Part shown: positions 51,515-60,776 of the stretch, piece after piece | How the letters are laid out: the number at the start of each line of letters is the position of its first letter | Position numbering within the stretch: position 1 is the first letter of the stretch | Source: Pantoea sp. WMus005 | Lineage (GTDB): Bacteria; Pseudomonadota; Gammaproteobacteria; Enterobacterales; Enterobacteriaceae | DNA length: 64,000 nt | Reading direction: 5' to 3' | Assembly: GCF_013415305.1 (NCBI RefSeq) | Contig: NZ_JACBXU010000001.1 | Coordinates: forward strand, 2,170,001-2,234,000 | The notes under the pieces: model-generated | The model's database searches: none | The model's input: the letters and a program-made list of their open reading frames with translations, nothing else | What the model was told of the DNA's origin: nothing | Translations under genes and position numbers: made by a program

Positions 51515-51533
51515 GTTCAGCATGTTGGCACAA
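51504..51533 (-). promoter_or_regulatory. mtnK promoter
   Basis: Minus strand: TTGTGC (51533-51528), 18-base spacer, TATAGA (51509-51504). The -10 lies within the met boxes, so MetJ would block it. Confidence 0.6.
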
Positions 51534-51568
51534 TACGCATCATTAACGCAACATGGATTTCACCCACA

Positions 51569-52591
51569 ATGCAGACACTTCAAACCACCAGCTTACAGGT
51601 TCGTGACAATCAGCTCTGGATTCTGGATCAGCAGGCACTGCCGCAGCAGAAGAACTGGCTGCCCGCGCACAGCGTGCCTCAACTGATTGAACATATTCAT
51701 GCACTGCGGGTGCGCGGTGCGCCGCTGATCGGCCTTTCCGCCTCGCTGCTGCTGGCGCGGCTGGCAGAACAGGGGCAGACGCGCGCTGAACTGGCACAGG
51801 CGCTGGAGACCCTGCGCGCTGCGCGCCCTACCGCCGTCAACCTGATGAACAATCTTGATCGGATGAAAGTGGCGCTGGCTCAGCCGGACTTTGCCCCTGC
51901 GCTGGCTCAGGAAGCCTGGCGGCTGGTGCAGGAAGATAAGCAACTGTGTGATGCCATCGCTGACGCCGGTTGCACGCTGGTGAAACCCAACAGCCAGTTG
52001 CTGACGCACTGCAATACCGGTGGACTGGCAACAGCGGGTGTGGGCACCGCGCTGGGCGTCATTGCCCGCGCTCATCAGCAGGGCCTGATTAAGAATGTCT
52101 GGGTTGATGAAACCCGTCCGTTGTTGCAGGGCGGCCGCTTAACTGCCTGGGAACTGGGCGAGCTGGCGGTTTCTTACACCCTGATTACTGATTCCATGGC
52201 CGCCAGTCTGATGGCCCGTGGCGAGGTAGATGCCGTGTGGGTCGGCGCTGACCGCATTGCCGCCAACGGCGATGTCGCCAATAAGATCGGTACCTACAGT
52301 CTGGCGGTGCTGGCACATTATCATCAGATTCCGTTTTACGTGGCGGCCCCGCATACCACGCTGGATCGCAGCTGTCCTGACGGCGCAGCCATTCCCATTG
52401 AGCAGCGCGCCGCCAGTGAAGTGACAGGCGTTGCCGGCAGTTTTGGCAGTGTGCAGTGGGCGCCGGAAGCGGCGAAAGTCTATAACCCGGCGTTTGATGT
52501 CACGCCAGCCGCCCTGATCAGCGGCTGGGTGCTGGACACTGGCGTGGTGACGCCTGACCAGGTGAAGAACGGCATCTTTCAGCCGCAGTAA
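51569..52591 (+). CDS. mtnA: Methylthioribose-1-phosphate isomerase
   Basis: A 340-residue enzyme converting methylthioribose 1-phosphate to methylthioribulose 1-phosphate. It is related to eIF2B alpha subunits. Seen: [27 protein letters not shown] (catalytic Cys) and [20 protein letters not shown] (catalytic Asp). Long upstream frames have no similarity; the ATG at 51569 fits the family start though its ribosome site is weak. Confidence 0.95.
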   Translation: MQTLQTTSLQVRDNQLWILDQQALPQQKNWLPAHSVPQLIEHIHALRVRGAPLIGLSASLLLARLAEQGQTRAELAQALETLRAARPTAVNLMNNLDRMKVALAQPDFAPALAQEAWRLVQEDKQLCDAIADAGCTLVKPNSQLLTHCNTGGLATAGVGTALGVIARAHQQGLIKNVWVDETRPLLQGGRLTAWELGELAVSYTLITDSMAASLMARGEVDAVWVGADRIAANGDVANKIGTYSLAVLAHYHQIPFYVAAPHTTLDRSCPDGAAIPIEQRAASEVTGVAGSFGSVQWAPEAAKVYNPAFDVTPAALISGWVLDTGVVTPDQVKNGIFQPQ

Positions 52592-52599
52592 TGGTCTGC

Positions 52600-52628
52600 G
52601 AGGCGTTTGCCGCTATGGCAGACGCCTC
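52600..52628. terminator. Hairpin between mtnA and mtnD
   Basis: GAGGCGT/ACGCCTC arms enclose TTGCC/GGCAG. There is no T-tract on either side, so it may be a weak bidirectional terminator for the convergent genes. Confidence 0.45.
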
Positions 52629-52646
52629 ATATAACAGGCTGACAGA

Positions 52647-53189
52647 TTACGCCAGACGCGGATAGGCGTCCGCAATCTTATCCCCGGTAAAGTTCGCTAC
52701 CCAGCCTTCCTGATTATCGAAAATCCGGATCGCCGTGAAGTGCGGTGACGATCCCATATCAAACCAGTGCGGCGTTCCCGCCGGCACCGAGATCAGATCG
52801 TTTTTTTCGCACAGGATCTGCAGGATCTCGCCATCCAGATGCAGGCAGAACAGCCCGGCACCCTCCACAAAGAAACGCACTTCATCTTCGCCGTGCGTAT
52901 GTTCAGAGAGAAACTTCTCGCGCAGCACGGTTTTCTGCGGATTATCGGCGCGCATGCTGATCACGTCCCAGCTCTGATAGCCTTTTTCCGCCACCAGCCT
53001 ATCAATCGCATGCTGATAGGCGTTGATCACCGTTGCGGGATCCGGGTTTTCACCCAGATCGCGATCGGCTTCCCAGCGCTCAAAACGGACGCCTTTGGCG
53101 TTCAGGCGGTCACGAATCGCTTCCGCGTCAGTGCTGTGCCACACCGGCTGGCTGGCTTCACGATCGGTAAAAATAGTCAGTGCGCTCAT
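52647..53189 (-). CDS. mtnD: Acireductone dioxygenase
   Basis: A 180-residue cupin metalloenzyme. [14 protein letters not shown] and the later GTPHWFD give the three His and one Glu metal ligands. With Fe2+ it yields the keto-acid precursor of methionine; with Ni2+ an off-pathway product. One base separates it from the mtnC stop; third gene of mtnBCD. Confidence 0.96.
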   Translation of the reverse strand: MSALTIFTDREASQPVWHSTDAEAIRDRLNAKGVRFERWEADRDLGENPDPATVINAYQHAIDRLVAEKGYQSWDVISMRADNPQKTVLREKFLSEHTHGEDEVRFFVEGAGLFCLHLDGEILQILCEKNDLISVPAGTPHWFDMGSSPHFTAIRIFDNQEGWVANFTGDKIADAYPRLA

Positions 53190-53190
53190 C

Positions 53191-53874
53191 CTAAATCGAC
53201 TCCGGGTTAATCTGGGAAAAATCCGTCACCTGACGATGGCGGCTCTCGTCGTCCGCATCGCCACGCAGTAATTGCAACGTCTGCCAGCCCGCCTCTGCGG
53301 CGGCATCCAGCTCCTGATGAATATCGGAGAGAAACAGCAGTTGCTCCGCTGGCTGACCAATCTCAGCGGCGATAGCGCGATAGGCCGCCACATCGCGTTT
53401 AGCGCCGACGTGGGTGTCAAAATAGCCGCTGAACAGGCCAGTAATATCACCTTCGTCGCTGTAGCCAAATAACAATTTCTGCGCCGCAACCGAGCCGGAG
53501 GAATATACATAGAGTTCAATACCCTGCGCCTTCCAGCGGGTCAGGGCAGGCAGCACGTCGGGATAGAGATGACCGGTAAAACTCCCATTCACGTAGCCAT
53601 CGCGCCAGATCATGCCCTGCAGCGCCTTCAGGCCGGTGGATTTGCGATCCTGGTCCATAAAGCCCAGCAGAATATCTGTCACGCCAGCCAGATCGGCCTG
53701 CGGCTGACCGGCCTCTTCACGCACCGACTGCAGCGCCGCCACTACTTCGGGCTGGTGCGCATTATCACGCAGGAAATCCGGCAGATGCTGCCGGGCATAG
53801 GGAAACAGGATGTTATGTACAAAGCGGATATCGCTGGTGGTGCCTTCGATATCAGTAACAATGGCGCGAATCAT
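53191..53874 (-). CDS. mtnC: Enolase-phosphatase E1
   Basis: A 227-residue bifunctional HAD-family enzyme that enolises and dephosphorylates 2,3-diketo-5-methylthiopentyl-1-phosphate. HAD motif I reads DIEGTTSDI, motif [12 protein letters not shown], then [13 protein letters not shown] and [12 protein letters not shown]. Its start overlaps the mtnB stop by 4 bases. Confidence 0.96.
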   Translation of the reverse strand: MIRAIVTDIEGTTSDIRFVHNILFPYARQHLPDFLRDNAHQPEVVAALQSVREEAGQPQADLAGVTDILLGFMDQDRKSTGLKALQGMIWRDGYVNGSFTGHLYPDVLPALTRWKAQGIELYVYSSGSVAAQKLLFGYSDEGDITGLFSGYFDTHVGAKRDVAAYRAIAAEIGQPAEQLLFLSDIHQELDAAAEAGWQTLQLLRGDADDESRHRQVTDFSQINPESI

Positions 53875-54485
53875 GCTTTCTCCAGCAGGCGACGTTGACG
53901 TTCACATTCGAATAAAAATTCCAGACCTTCCAGATGACGGCGGGCTTCGCTGACATCCCGGCCCCAGCAGGTTAAGCCGTGGCCGCGCAGCAGAAAGCCG
54001 TAGCGCAGCGGAAAACGAGCAGCGTAGTCTTCAATTTCTGACGCCAGCGCCGCGATGTCCTGGCTGTTGTCGAACACGGGAATCGCTAGCGTGTCCAGAT
54101 GGGTGTGCTGGCCGGTTAATGATTTCTGCATCTCATAGCCATGCAGCAGCAGCGCCGCGCCCTGCTCTACCCGCGACAGCACGGTCGAATTCACCGTATG
54201 GGTATGCAGCACCGCGCCCGCCTCAGGAAAGAGGCGATAGATCATCGTGTGCAGGCCGGTTTCTGCGGATGGCTTACGGTCAGAGAGCGACTGGCTGGTG
54301 GCGATATCGACGTCGATAAAGTCATCCCGCGTCAGCGTGCCTTTATCTTTGCCTGATTCGCTCAACAGGCAGACATGTTCATCGCGGCGCACGGACATGT
54401 TCCCGCCGGTGGCCGGTGCCCAGCCTTTTTCGCCAATCCAGTGACAGGCGGCGACCAGCTGATCTAACGGAAGACTCTGCGACAT
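53871..54485 (-). CDS. mtnB: Methylthioribulose-1-phosphate dehydratase
   Basis: A 204-residue class II aldolase-fold zinc enzyme. Zinc histidines are in HTHTVNSTV and [18 protein letters not shown] is the phosphate-binding part. First gene of mtnBCD. ATG 54485 follows AAGGAACCTTT; a longer frame to 54557 lacks similarity and enters the repeat. Confidence 0.95.
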   Translation of the reverse strand: MSQSLPLDQLVAACHWIGEKGWAPATGGNMSVRRDEHVCLLSESGKDKGTLTRDDFIDVDIATSQSLSDRKPSAETGLHTMIYRLFPEAGAVLHTHTVNSTVLSRVEQGAALLLHGYEMQKSLTGQHTHLDTLAIPVFDNSQDIAALASEIEDYAARFPLRYGFLLRGHGLTCWGRDVSEARRHLEGLEFLFECERQRRLLEKA

Positions 54486-54529
54486 AAAGGTTCCTTGCGG
54501 TGAAAGGTGATCCCGGATAAGCAAACGCT

Positions 54530-54678
54530 GCTGACGCGCGGAGCATGACGCATGCAAATGCTAAATGGACCGTGTGTCAGCAAGGCGGCAAGCGCGCGCA
54601 TCCCCGGGAGCTTACATGAGTAAGTGACTCGGGTAAGCAAGTGCAGCTAACACCGCTGACGCGCGGAGCATGACGCAT
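54530..54678. repeat. Intergenic repeat with 24-bp direct repeats and a hairpin
   Basis: GCTGACGCGCGGAGCATGAC plus GCAT occurs at 54530-54553 and again, identical, at 54655-54678. Between them CCCGGGAGCTTAC and GTAAGTGACTCGGG (about 54603-54633) form an imperfect hairpin, followed by GGTAAGCAAGTGCAGC. The hairpin module resembles a short intergenic repeat common in Enterobacterales (from memory). It lies within the mtnB leader. Confidence 0.8.
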
Positions 54679-54680
54679 TT

Positions 54681-54696
54681 AGCCGTCTAAGCGTCT
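54681..54696. promoter_or_regulatory. MetJ operator in the mtnB-mtnE intergenic region
   Basis: Two adjacent met boxes, AGCCGTCT and AAGCGTCT, matching AGACGTCT at 7 and 6 of 8. They end 3 bases before the -35 of the mtnE promoter. Confidence 0.72.
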
Positions 54697-54699
54697 TGA

Positions 54700-54728
54700 T
54701 TGCCAAATACTACCATCCTGTTTATAGT
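54700..54728 (+). promoter_or_regulatory. Promoter of the methionine aminotransferase gene
   Basis: TTGCCA (54700-54705), 17 bases, TATAGT (54723-54728), with transcription expected near 54735, about 47 bases before the ATG. Confidence 0.75.
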
Positions 54729-54781
54729 GGCACAAACCCCGGGTGACTCCGCATCAATCTTCGCGCTTAAGGCCTGACATC

Positions 54782-55942
54782 ATGACGCAGCACAACCTGA
54801 TCCCCGAAAGTAAACTCCCTTTGCTCGGCACCACGATTTTTAGCCAGATGAGTGCGCTGGCGCAGCAGCATAACGCCATCAATCTCTCTCAGGGCTTCCC
54901 CGATTTCAGCGGCCCGGACTATCTGCAGCAGCGGCTGGCGTTTCACGTCAGCCAGGGCGCGAATCAATATGCGCCGATGACCGGTGCGCTGCCGTTACGT
55001 GAGGCGATAGCTGAGAAAACCGCGCGGCTTTATGACTATCGTCCGGATGTTGACGCGGAGATTACGGTGACGGCGGGCGCGACCGAAGCACTCTATGCGG
55101 CGATTACCGCACTGGTGCGGCCGGGCGATGAGGTGATCTGCTTTGATCCCAGCTACGACAGCTATGCGCCTGCGGTGGCGTTGTCTGGCGGCGTGATGAA
55201 ACGCATTACGCTGCAGCCGCCCGCTTTTCGGGTGGACTGGCAGGCGTTTGCTGCGCTGCTGAGTGACAAAACCCGGCTGGTGATCCTGAATACGCCGCAC
55301 AATCCCTCGGCTACCGTCTGGCAGCAATCCGATTTCACCGCGCTGTGGCAGGCGATTGCTCAGCACCCAATCTATGTGCTGAGCGACGAAGTTTATGAGC
55401 ACATCTGCTTTGATGAGGTGGGCCACGCCAGCGTGCTGGCACATCCTGATCTGCGTCAGCGCGCCATTGCAGTGTCGTCGTTTGGTAAGACTTTCCACAT
55501 GACCGGCTGGAAAGTGGGCTATTGCATTGCCCCCGCGGCGATCAGCGCTGAACTGCGCAAAGTGCATCAGTACCTGACCTTCTCGGTGAATACCCCGGCG
55601 CAGCTGGCGATCGCCGATATGCTGCGTGAGCATCCGGAACACTATCTTGAACTGCCAGCGTTTTATCGCGATCGCCGCGATCGCCTGGCGACGGCGCTGA
55701 GCAACAGCCGCTTTAAGGTGCTGCCCTGTGAAGGCACCTACTTTTTACTGGTCGATTACAGCGCCATCTCCGATCTGGATGACGTCAGTTTCTGCCAGTG
55801 GCTGACCCGTGAAATCGGCGTCGCCGCGATTCCATTGTCGGTGTTCTGCGCCGATGCTTTCCCCTATAAACTGATCCGCCTCTGTTTTGCCAAACAGCCG
55901 GCGACATTAGATGCCGCTGCGGAGCGCTTATGCCAGCTTTGA
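54782..55942 (+). CDS. mtnE: Methionine aminotransferase, YbdL type
   Basis: A 386-residue fold-type I PLP aminotransferase like E. coli YbdL, which prefers methionine. The PLP lysine is in SSFGKTFHMTGWK; NTPHNPSA and the C-terminal arginine in LIRLCFAK bind cofactor and substrate. Here it would transaminate 4-methylthio-2-oxobutanoate to methionine, last step of the salvage. Start at 54782. Confidence 0.9.
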   Translation: MTQHNLIPESKLPLLGTTIFSQMSALAQQHNAINLSQGFPDFSGPDYLQQRLAFHVSQGANQYAPMTGALPLREAIAEKTARLYDYRPDVDAEITVTAGATEALYAAITALVRPGDEVICFDPSYDSYAPAVALSGGVMKRITLQPPAFRVDWQAFAALLSDKTRLVILNTPHNPSATVWQQSDFTALWQAIAQHPIYVLSDEVYEHICFDEVGHASVLAHPDLRQRAIAVSSFGKTFHMTGWKVGYCIAPAAISAELRKVHQYLTFSVNTPAQLAIADMLREHPEHYLELPAFYRDRRDRLATALSNSRFKVLPCEGTYFLLVDYSAISDLDDVSFCQWLTREIGVAAIPLSVFCADAFPYKLIRLCFAKQPATLDAAAERLCQL

Positions 55943-56697
55943 AAATCACGCTATTGCAGGAGACGCTGAGCTGGATGGATGGCGAGGCCAACCTGCGTCA
56001 TTTTGACGCGCAGCTGGCCGGTCTCACCGGACGCGATCTGATTGTCCTGCCGGAGATGTTCACCACCGGCTTTGCGATGGAGGCGGCGAAACGCTCGCTG
56101 CCTGAAGCGCGGGTAATTGAGTGGCTGCATCAGCATGCCCGCCGCACCGATGCCCTGATCGGCGGCAGCGTGGCGATCCAGACAGAACATGGCGCGGTAA
56201 ACCGTTTCCTGCTGGTCGAGCCGGATGGCACGGTGCATCAGTACGATAAGCGTCACCTGTTCCGTATGGCGGACGAGCATCATCACTATCTGCCTGGGGA
56301 ACAGCGTCAGGTGTTTGAGTGGCGCGGCTGGCGGATCCTGCCGCAAATCTGTTACGACCTGCGCTTCCCGGTCTTCTCCCGCAACCGCAATGATTACGAT
56401 CTGGCGCTCTATGTCGCCAACTGGCCTGCGCCACGCGCGCTGCACTGGCAGGCGCTGCTGCTGGCGCGGGCGATTGAAAATCAGGCTTATGTGGCAGGCT
56501 GTAACCGCGTCGGCAGCGACGGTAATCAGCATCACTACAGCGGCGACAGCCAGATTATTTCTCCACAGGGCGAGATCCTCAGCGCGGCCGAGCCGCATCA
56601 GCGCGCCCGGCTGGATGCGGAGCTGTCACTGGAGGAGCTTCAGGCTTACCGCGAACGCTTCCCTGCCTGGCAGGATGCGGACCGGTTTTCGCTATAA
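55930..56697 (+). CDS. mtnU: Omega-amidase, YafV/MtnU type (nitrilase superfamily)
   Basis: A 255-residue carbon-nitrogen hydrolase. The catalytic triad is Glu in LPEMFTTGF, Lys in DKRHLF and Cys in QICYDLRFP. YafV hydrolyses 2-oxoglutaramate, the by-product when glutamine is the amino donor, so it would pull the preceding aminotransferase forward. It overlaps that gene by 13 bases. Confidence 0.9.
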   Translation: MPALKITLLQETLSWMDGEANLRHFDAQLAGLTGRDLIVLPEMFTTGFAMEAAKRSLPEARVIEWLHQHARRTDALIGGSVAIQTEHGAVNRFLLVEPDGTVHQYDKRHLFRMADEHHHYLPGEQRQVFEWRGWRILPQICYDLRFPVFSRNRNDYDLALYVANWPAPRALHWQALLLARAIENQAYVAGCNRVGSDGNQHHYSGDSQIISPQGEILSAAEPHQRARLDAELSLEELQAYRERFPAWQDADRFSL

Positions 56698-56708
56698 ACT
56701 GACGCAGA

Positions 56709-57044
56709 TTAACTGCCGCGATAGGTTGACCACGACCAGGGCGAAATCAGAAATGGCAGATGAAAATGGCTGCCCGCCTCGGCAATCACAAAGTCGATCT
56801 GCGCACTGACGTAGAGCGCATCCCGACCGGCGACAGCAAAATAGTCGCCAATTTCCGCCGTTAAACGGTAGTGGCCCGGTGTCAGCGGCTCGGGCGTCAG
56901 ATCTTTCAGACGTCCGTCGCTGTCCGTTTCACCCTGTGAAATCGGAAACCATCCCTCAGGCGTGTTCTGCTCCAGTGAAATCGCCACGCCGCTGGCCGGT
57001 TTGCCCAGCGCCGTGTCGAGAATATGGGTGGTAACAGTACTCAT
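56709..57044 (-). CDS. uraH: 5-hydroxyisourate hydrolase
   Basis: A 111-residue transthyretin-related enzyme that hydrolyses 5-hydroxyisourate to OHCU. It opens with the STVTTHILDTALGKPA His motif and ends with YRGS, the hallmark tetrapeptide. It has no signal peptide, so it is cytoplasmic. Its start overlaps the uraD stop by 4 bases; last gene of the ureide operon. Confidence 0.96.
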   Translation of the reverse strand: MSTVTTHILDTALGKPASGVAISLEQNTPEGWFPISQGETDSDGRLKDLTPEPLTPGHYRLTAEIGDYFAVAGRDALYVSAQIDFVIAEAGSHFHLPFLISPWSWSTYRGS

Positions 57045-57535
57045 TGAATCGTCTCCTTAAGGCGTAACAGGGTAATTTCACGCAGCTGTTCCAGCGCCTC
57101 CTGCTGCTCGGCCAAATCGCTATTCTGCAACCGACGCTGCAACGCTGCCAGCATCTGCTCGCCGCTGCGCCCTTTGGCGCGAATCAGAAATACCCGGCCA
57201 AAACGCGCTTCATACGCCTGATTCCCCTGCTGCATTGCCTGTTGCAGAGTGTGATCAGCCTGCTGCATCGCGGACTGCTCGCCGCGCGACAGCGTTGCCT
57301 CTTTGTCCACGCCGTTCGCGCGTTCACCAATGCGGGGATGCGCCGACAGTGCCGCCTCCAGTTCGGGCTGCTGCCACTGGTGAGCCAGCGCATCGGCAGT
57401 AGCCAGTAGCGCCTCCGTGGTGGCAAAAGGCCGTGCCGCCACCAGCGACTGCTGCCAGTGCGGGATCGCCACACAGTGCCGGATGGCCGACTGCGCCTCA
57501 TCAGCCGATAGCTGATTAAATACGGCTAACTCCAT
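57041..57535 (-). CDS. uraD: OHCU decarboxylase
   Basis: A 164-residue helical enzyme that decarboxylates 2-oxo-4-hydroxy-4-carboxy-5-ureidoimidazoline to S-allantoin. The signature HPRIGER has the catalytic His; FGRVFLIRAKGRS is also typical. It follows the amidohydrolase stop by 2 bases. Confidence 0.95.
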   Translation of the reverse strand: MELAVFNQLSADEAQSAIRHCVAIPHWQQSLVAARPFATTEALLATADALAHQWQQPELEAALSAHPRIGERANGVDKEATLSRGEQSAMQQADHTLQQAMQQGNQAYEARFGRVFLIRAKGRSGEQMLAALQRRLQNSDLAEQQEALEQLREITLLRLKETIQ

Positions 57536-57537
57536 AT

Positions 57538-58791
57538 TCAGCTCCGTCCGGCAATCAGCGAGACCGCCTGTAAATAGGCCTGAAGTGCAGGTGCCACATC
57601 GTCCACTGCGACCGACTCCGCCGGATGGTGGCTGATACCGCGATGATTACGCACAAATAACATGCCGACCGGCCAGCGTTCAGCAATCGCGATGGCATCG
57701 TGTCCGGCCCCGCTCGGCAGTGACAGGCTGCGACCCTGCACCATTTCCACCGCATGGCTCAGCGCCTGTTGCAGCGCGGAGTCACAGGCGGTGGCACCAA
57801 TGCGATAATATTCCTTAGACTCAAAGCGAAGTCCACGGCGCAGCGCAATCGCCTCCGCCTGCGTTAACAGGCTGGAGAGCAGCATCTCCAGTGGATTATC
57901 CAGCGGACCGCGCACGTCCAGCGACAGGGACACCTCGCCAGGGATCACATTCACTGCGCCCGGCGCGCAGTTAATCGTACCGACGGTAGCCACCAGCTGC
58001 GGATCCTGCTCACGGGTGGTCTGCTCAATAAACACCATCCACTCGGCAGCCGCAGCCAGTGCATCTTTGCGATGCGTCATCGGCACCGTGCCCGCATGGC
58101 CTGCTTCACCGGTGAAGCGGCAGTTGAGACGGCGCGCGCCGTTAATCGCCGTGACCACACCCAGCGCCAGATCGGCCTGCTCCAGGCAGGGGCCTTGTTC
58201 GATGTGCAGCTCAAGATATCCGACGATATCCTCAACCCGCCGCGTAGCCGCCTGGATCTGCTCGCTGTCGAGCCCGACATCGGCCATCGCCTGCGCCACG
58301 GTGATACCGTTGCCGTCCGGATGTGTCACCCAGCTTTGCGGCCAGCTGCCGGTAATCCCGCGACTGCCAAGCAGCGTAATGTCAAAGCGGGTGCCCTCTT
58401 CGTCGCCAAAGCCAATCACCTCAATCGCCAGCGGCAGGCGGCGCTGATGTTCATTAAGCCACTGCACGGTTTCAATGGCGCTGAGCACGCCCAGCATCCC
58501 GTCGTAGCGACCGGCGTTGCGCACCGTGTCAAGATGCGAGCCGAGCAGCAGCGCAGGCGCGCCCGCTTCTGCCGCCTCATAGCGCCCACAGATATTGCCG
58601 ACTTCATCCTGCCACACCTGCATCCCCGCCGCCTGCATCCACTCACCGACGCAGGCATTGGCGCGCAGATGTTCTGGCGAGAGGTAGACGCGGGTCAGCC
58701 CCTCAGCCGTTTCACTGATCGCTGCCAGCGCATCGCAGCGCGCCATCACGCGCTGTGCAGCGGCCTGGGCTTCGCTGGCGCTCATCATCAT
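57538..58791 (-). CDS. hpxK: Allantoate amidohydrolase
   Basis: A 417-residue M20/HyuC-family dinuclear metalloenzyme. Seen: LLGSHLDTVRNAGRYDGMLGVL, GFGDEEGTRF (catalytic Glu) and LELHIEQGP. It releases ammonia and CO2 from allantoate, giving ureidoglycine, the substrate of the aminotransferase gene just above. The first of three consecutive ATGs (58791) overlaps that gene's stop and lies 6 bases after GGAG. Carbamoylase relatives cannot be fully excluded. Confidence 0.88.
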   Translation of the reverse strand: MMMSASEAQAAAQRVMARCDALAAISETAEGLTRVYLSPEHLRANACVGEWMQAAGMQVWQDEVGNICGRYEAAEAGAPALLLGSHLDTVRNAGRYDGMLGVLSAIETVQWLNEHQRRLPLAIEVIGFGDEEGTRFDITLLGSRGITGSWPQSWVTHPDGNGITVAQAMADVGLDSEQIQAATRRVEDIVGYLELHIEQGPCLEQADLALGVVTAINGARRLNCRFTGEAGHAGTVPMTHRKDALAAAAEWMVFIEQTTREQDPQLVATVGTINCAPGAVNVIPGEVSLSLDVRGPLDNPLEMLLSSLLTQAEAIALRRGLRFESKEYYRIGATACDSALQQALSHAVEMVQGRSLSLPSGAGHDAIAIAERWPVGMLFVRNHRGISHHPAESVAVDDVAPALQAYLQAVSLIAGRS

Positions 58792-60026
58792 GCCTGGCTC
58801 CCGTAGTGATCCCATGCGGCCTGCGCGCCAGCGCCCTGCGGCGTGCGATGACCGACATAAGTCAGCACCGTTTCCAGCGCCGATAGCGTCTGCATCACGC
58901 AATCTTTACGCGCGTTATAGCCCATGGTGCCGATGCGCCACACTTTGCCATGCAGCGGACCAAATGAGGTGCCAATCTCAATGCCGAAATCCTCCAGCAT
59001 CAGTTTGCGCACCTGATCGCCGTTGACACCTGACGGGATCATCACGCCCAGCACGTTGTTCATCTTATTTTTCAGATCGCCGAAGGTCTCCAGTCCCATC
59101 CCCTGAATGCCTTTCAGCATCGCTTCACCATGCAGTTTGTGACGGGCGATGCCGTTATCCAGTCCCTCCTGCAGGATCAGACGTGCACACTCGCGTGCGC
59201 CAAACAGCGCACTGGTCGCTTCAGTGTGATGGTTAAGCCGCTCCGGCCCCCAGTAATCCATGATCATGCCGAGATCAAAATAGTTGGAGTAGATCATTTC
59301 CTCTTCGCCATCCTGATGCGCCTCGGTGCGGATCCCCTGCTCAACACATTTGCGTTTGCGGATTACCGCTTCCATCTCTGCGCTCAGCGTGATCGGCGAC
59401 GTGCCCGAGGGGCCGCCCAGGCATTTCTGCATCCCCGCCGATACGGCATCCAGTCCCCAGGCATCCGTTTCCAGCGGGTTGCCCGCCAGCGACGCGGTGG
59501 CATCGGTGTAGAACAGCACGCCGTACTGTTTGCAGATCGCACCCAGCTGCTCAAGCGGTTGCAGCATGGTGGTCGAGGTGTCGCCCTGCACGGTCAGCAG
59601 CAGGCGCGGCCGCACTTTTTTGATCGCATCTTCGATCTGGTCCGGGGTAAAGACTTCGCCCCACGGCACTTCGATGGTGTGAACGTCCGCACGACAGCGA
59701 CGGGCAATTTCGCACAGCAGATGACCGAAGCGGCCAAATACCGGCACCAGCACCTTGTCGCTAGGGCGGATCGCGGAGAGCAGAATCGATTCGATGCCAG
59801 CACGTGAGGTGCCATCAATCAGCAGCGTCCAGCGGTTCTCTGTGCGGAACACGCCGCGATAGAGCGCCATCACTTCGTTCATATAGTGGGTCATCGCAGG
59901 ATCGTACTGACCCAGCAACTGACTCGACATGGCGCGCAGCACGCGAGGATCGGCATTGATCGGTCCCGGTCCCATCAGCAGACGCTGTGGCGGATTGAGT
60001 TGCGGGAATTGCGTAATATCCATCAT
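58788..60026 (-). CDS. hpxJ: Ureidoglycine-glyoxylate aminotransferase
   Basis: A 412-residue fold-type I PLP enzyme of the AGXT/PucG group. Seen: LLMGPGPINADPRVLRAM, GQYDP, DGTSRAGIES, and the PLP lysine in SAGMQKCLGGPSG. PucG/HpxJ moves the amino group of ureidoglycine to glyoxylate, giving oxalurate and glycine. Adjacency to the amidohydrolase favours this over alanine-glyoxylate activity. AAGGAAAAG precedes two ATGs (60026, 60023). Confidence 0.88.
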   Translation of the reverse strand: MMDITQFPQLNPPQRLLMGPGPINADPRVLRAMSSQLLGQYDPAMTHYMNEVMALYRGVFRTENRWTLLIDGTSRAGIESILLSAIRPSDKVLVPVFGRFGHLLCEIARRCRADVHTIEVPWGEVFTPDQIEDAIKKVRPRLLLTVQGDTSTTMLQPLEQLGAICKQYGVLFYTDATASLAGNPLETDAWGLDAVSAGMQKCLGGPSGTSPITLSAEMEAVIRKRKCVEQGIRTEAHQDGEEEMIYSNYFDLGMIMDYWGPERLNHHTEATSALFGARECARLILQEGLDNGIARHKLHGEAMLKGIQGMGLETFGDLKNKMNNVLGVMIPSGVNGDQVRKLMLEDFGIEIGTSFGPLHGKVWRIGTMGYNARKDCVMQTLSALETVLTYVGHRTPQGAGAQAAWDHYGSQA

Positions 60027-60044
60027 CTTTTCCTTTTCTAAGAC

Positions 60045-60776
60045 TCAGAGACGAACCGAAGAGATAAACTGCTTCAGTTCCGGCGTCTGCGGCTGGGCGA
60101 ACAGCGTTTTACTGTCGCCCTGCTCCCAGACGCGCCCCTGATGCATAAAGACCACACGATCGCCCACATCGCGGGCGAAGCTCATTTCATGGGTGACGAG
60201 GATCAGCGTCATTCCCTCTGCCGCCAGCTGCTCCAGAACTTTGAGCACTTCGCCCACCAGTTCAGGATCAAGCGCGGAGGTGATCTCATCACAGAGTAAA
60301 ACTTTCGGCGTCATCGCCAGCGCACGGGCAATCGCCACGCGCTGCTGCTGACCGCCAGAGAGGCTGGCAGGATAGTAGTCAAGACGCTCACCCAGCCCGA
60401 CCTTCTCCAGCATCTGCGCCGCCAGCGCCCGGCACTCGGCCTCGCTTTTCTTCAGCACCCGGCGCGGCGCCAGCATCACGTTCTCCAGCGCCGTCATGTG
60501 CGGGAACAGGTTGAAGCTCTGAAATACCATCCCGACCGAGCGGCTGATTTCACGCGCCTGCGAATCGCGGTCGGTGATGGTCATTCCGCCGAGCTTAATG
60601 CTGCCTTCCTGATAGCCTTCCAGCCCGTTCATACAGCGCAGCAACGTGCTTTTGCCCGATCCGCTGCGACCGATGATGGAGATCACCTCGCCCATGTCGA
60701 TATCCAGATCCACGCCTTTCAACACATGGTTGTCGCCGTAATATTTTTGCACCTGATTAATGGTGATGAGCGGCAT
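60045..60776 (-). CDS. Polar amino-acid-type ABC importer ATPase
   Basis: A 243-residue ATPase of the GlnQ/HisP type: GRSGSGKST (Walker A), LSGGQQQRVAIARAL (signature), LLCDEITSALDPELVGE (Walker B) and a switch His in LVTHEMSF. It overlaps the permease gene above by 20 bases. As part of a ureide operon it probably powers uptake of allantoate, allantoin or a related ureide. Confidence 0.92.
   Translation of the reverse strand: MPLITINQVQKYYGDNHVLKGVDLDIDMGEVISIIGRSGSGKSTLLRCMNGLEGYQEGSIKLGGMTITDRDSQAREISRSVGMVFQSFNLFPHMTALENVMLAPRRVLKKSEAECRALAAQMLEKVGLGERLDYYPASLSGGQQQRVAIARALAMTPKVLLCDEITSALDPELVGEVLKVLEQLAAEGMTLILVTHEMSFARDVGDRVVFMHQGRVWEQGDSKTLFAQPQTPELKQFISSVRL

Noticed and set aside
54560-54720. 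SAM riboswitch in the mtnB leader
   Set aside because: The structure is a direct-repeat/hairpin element without SAM-riboswitch core motifs; MetJ boxes explain methionine control better.
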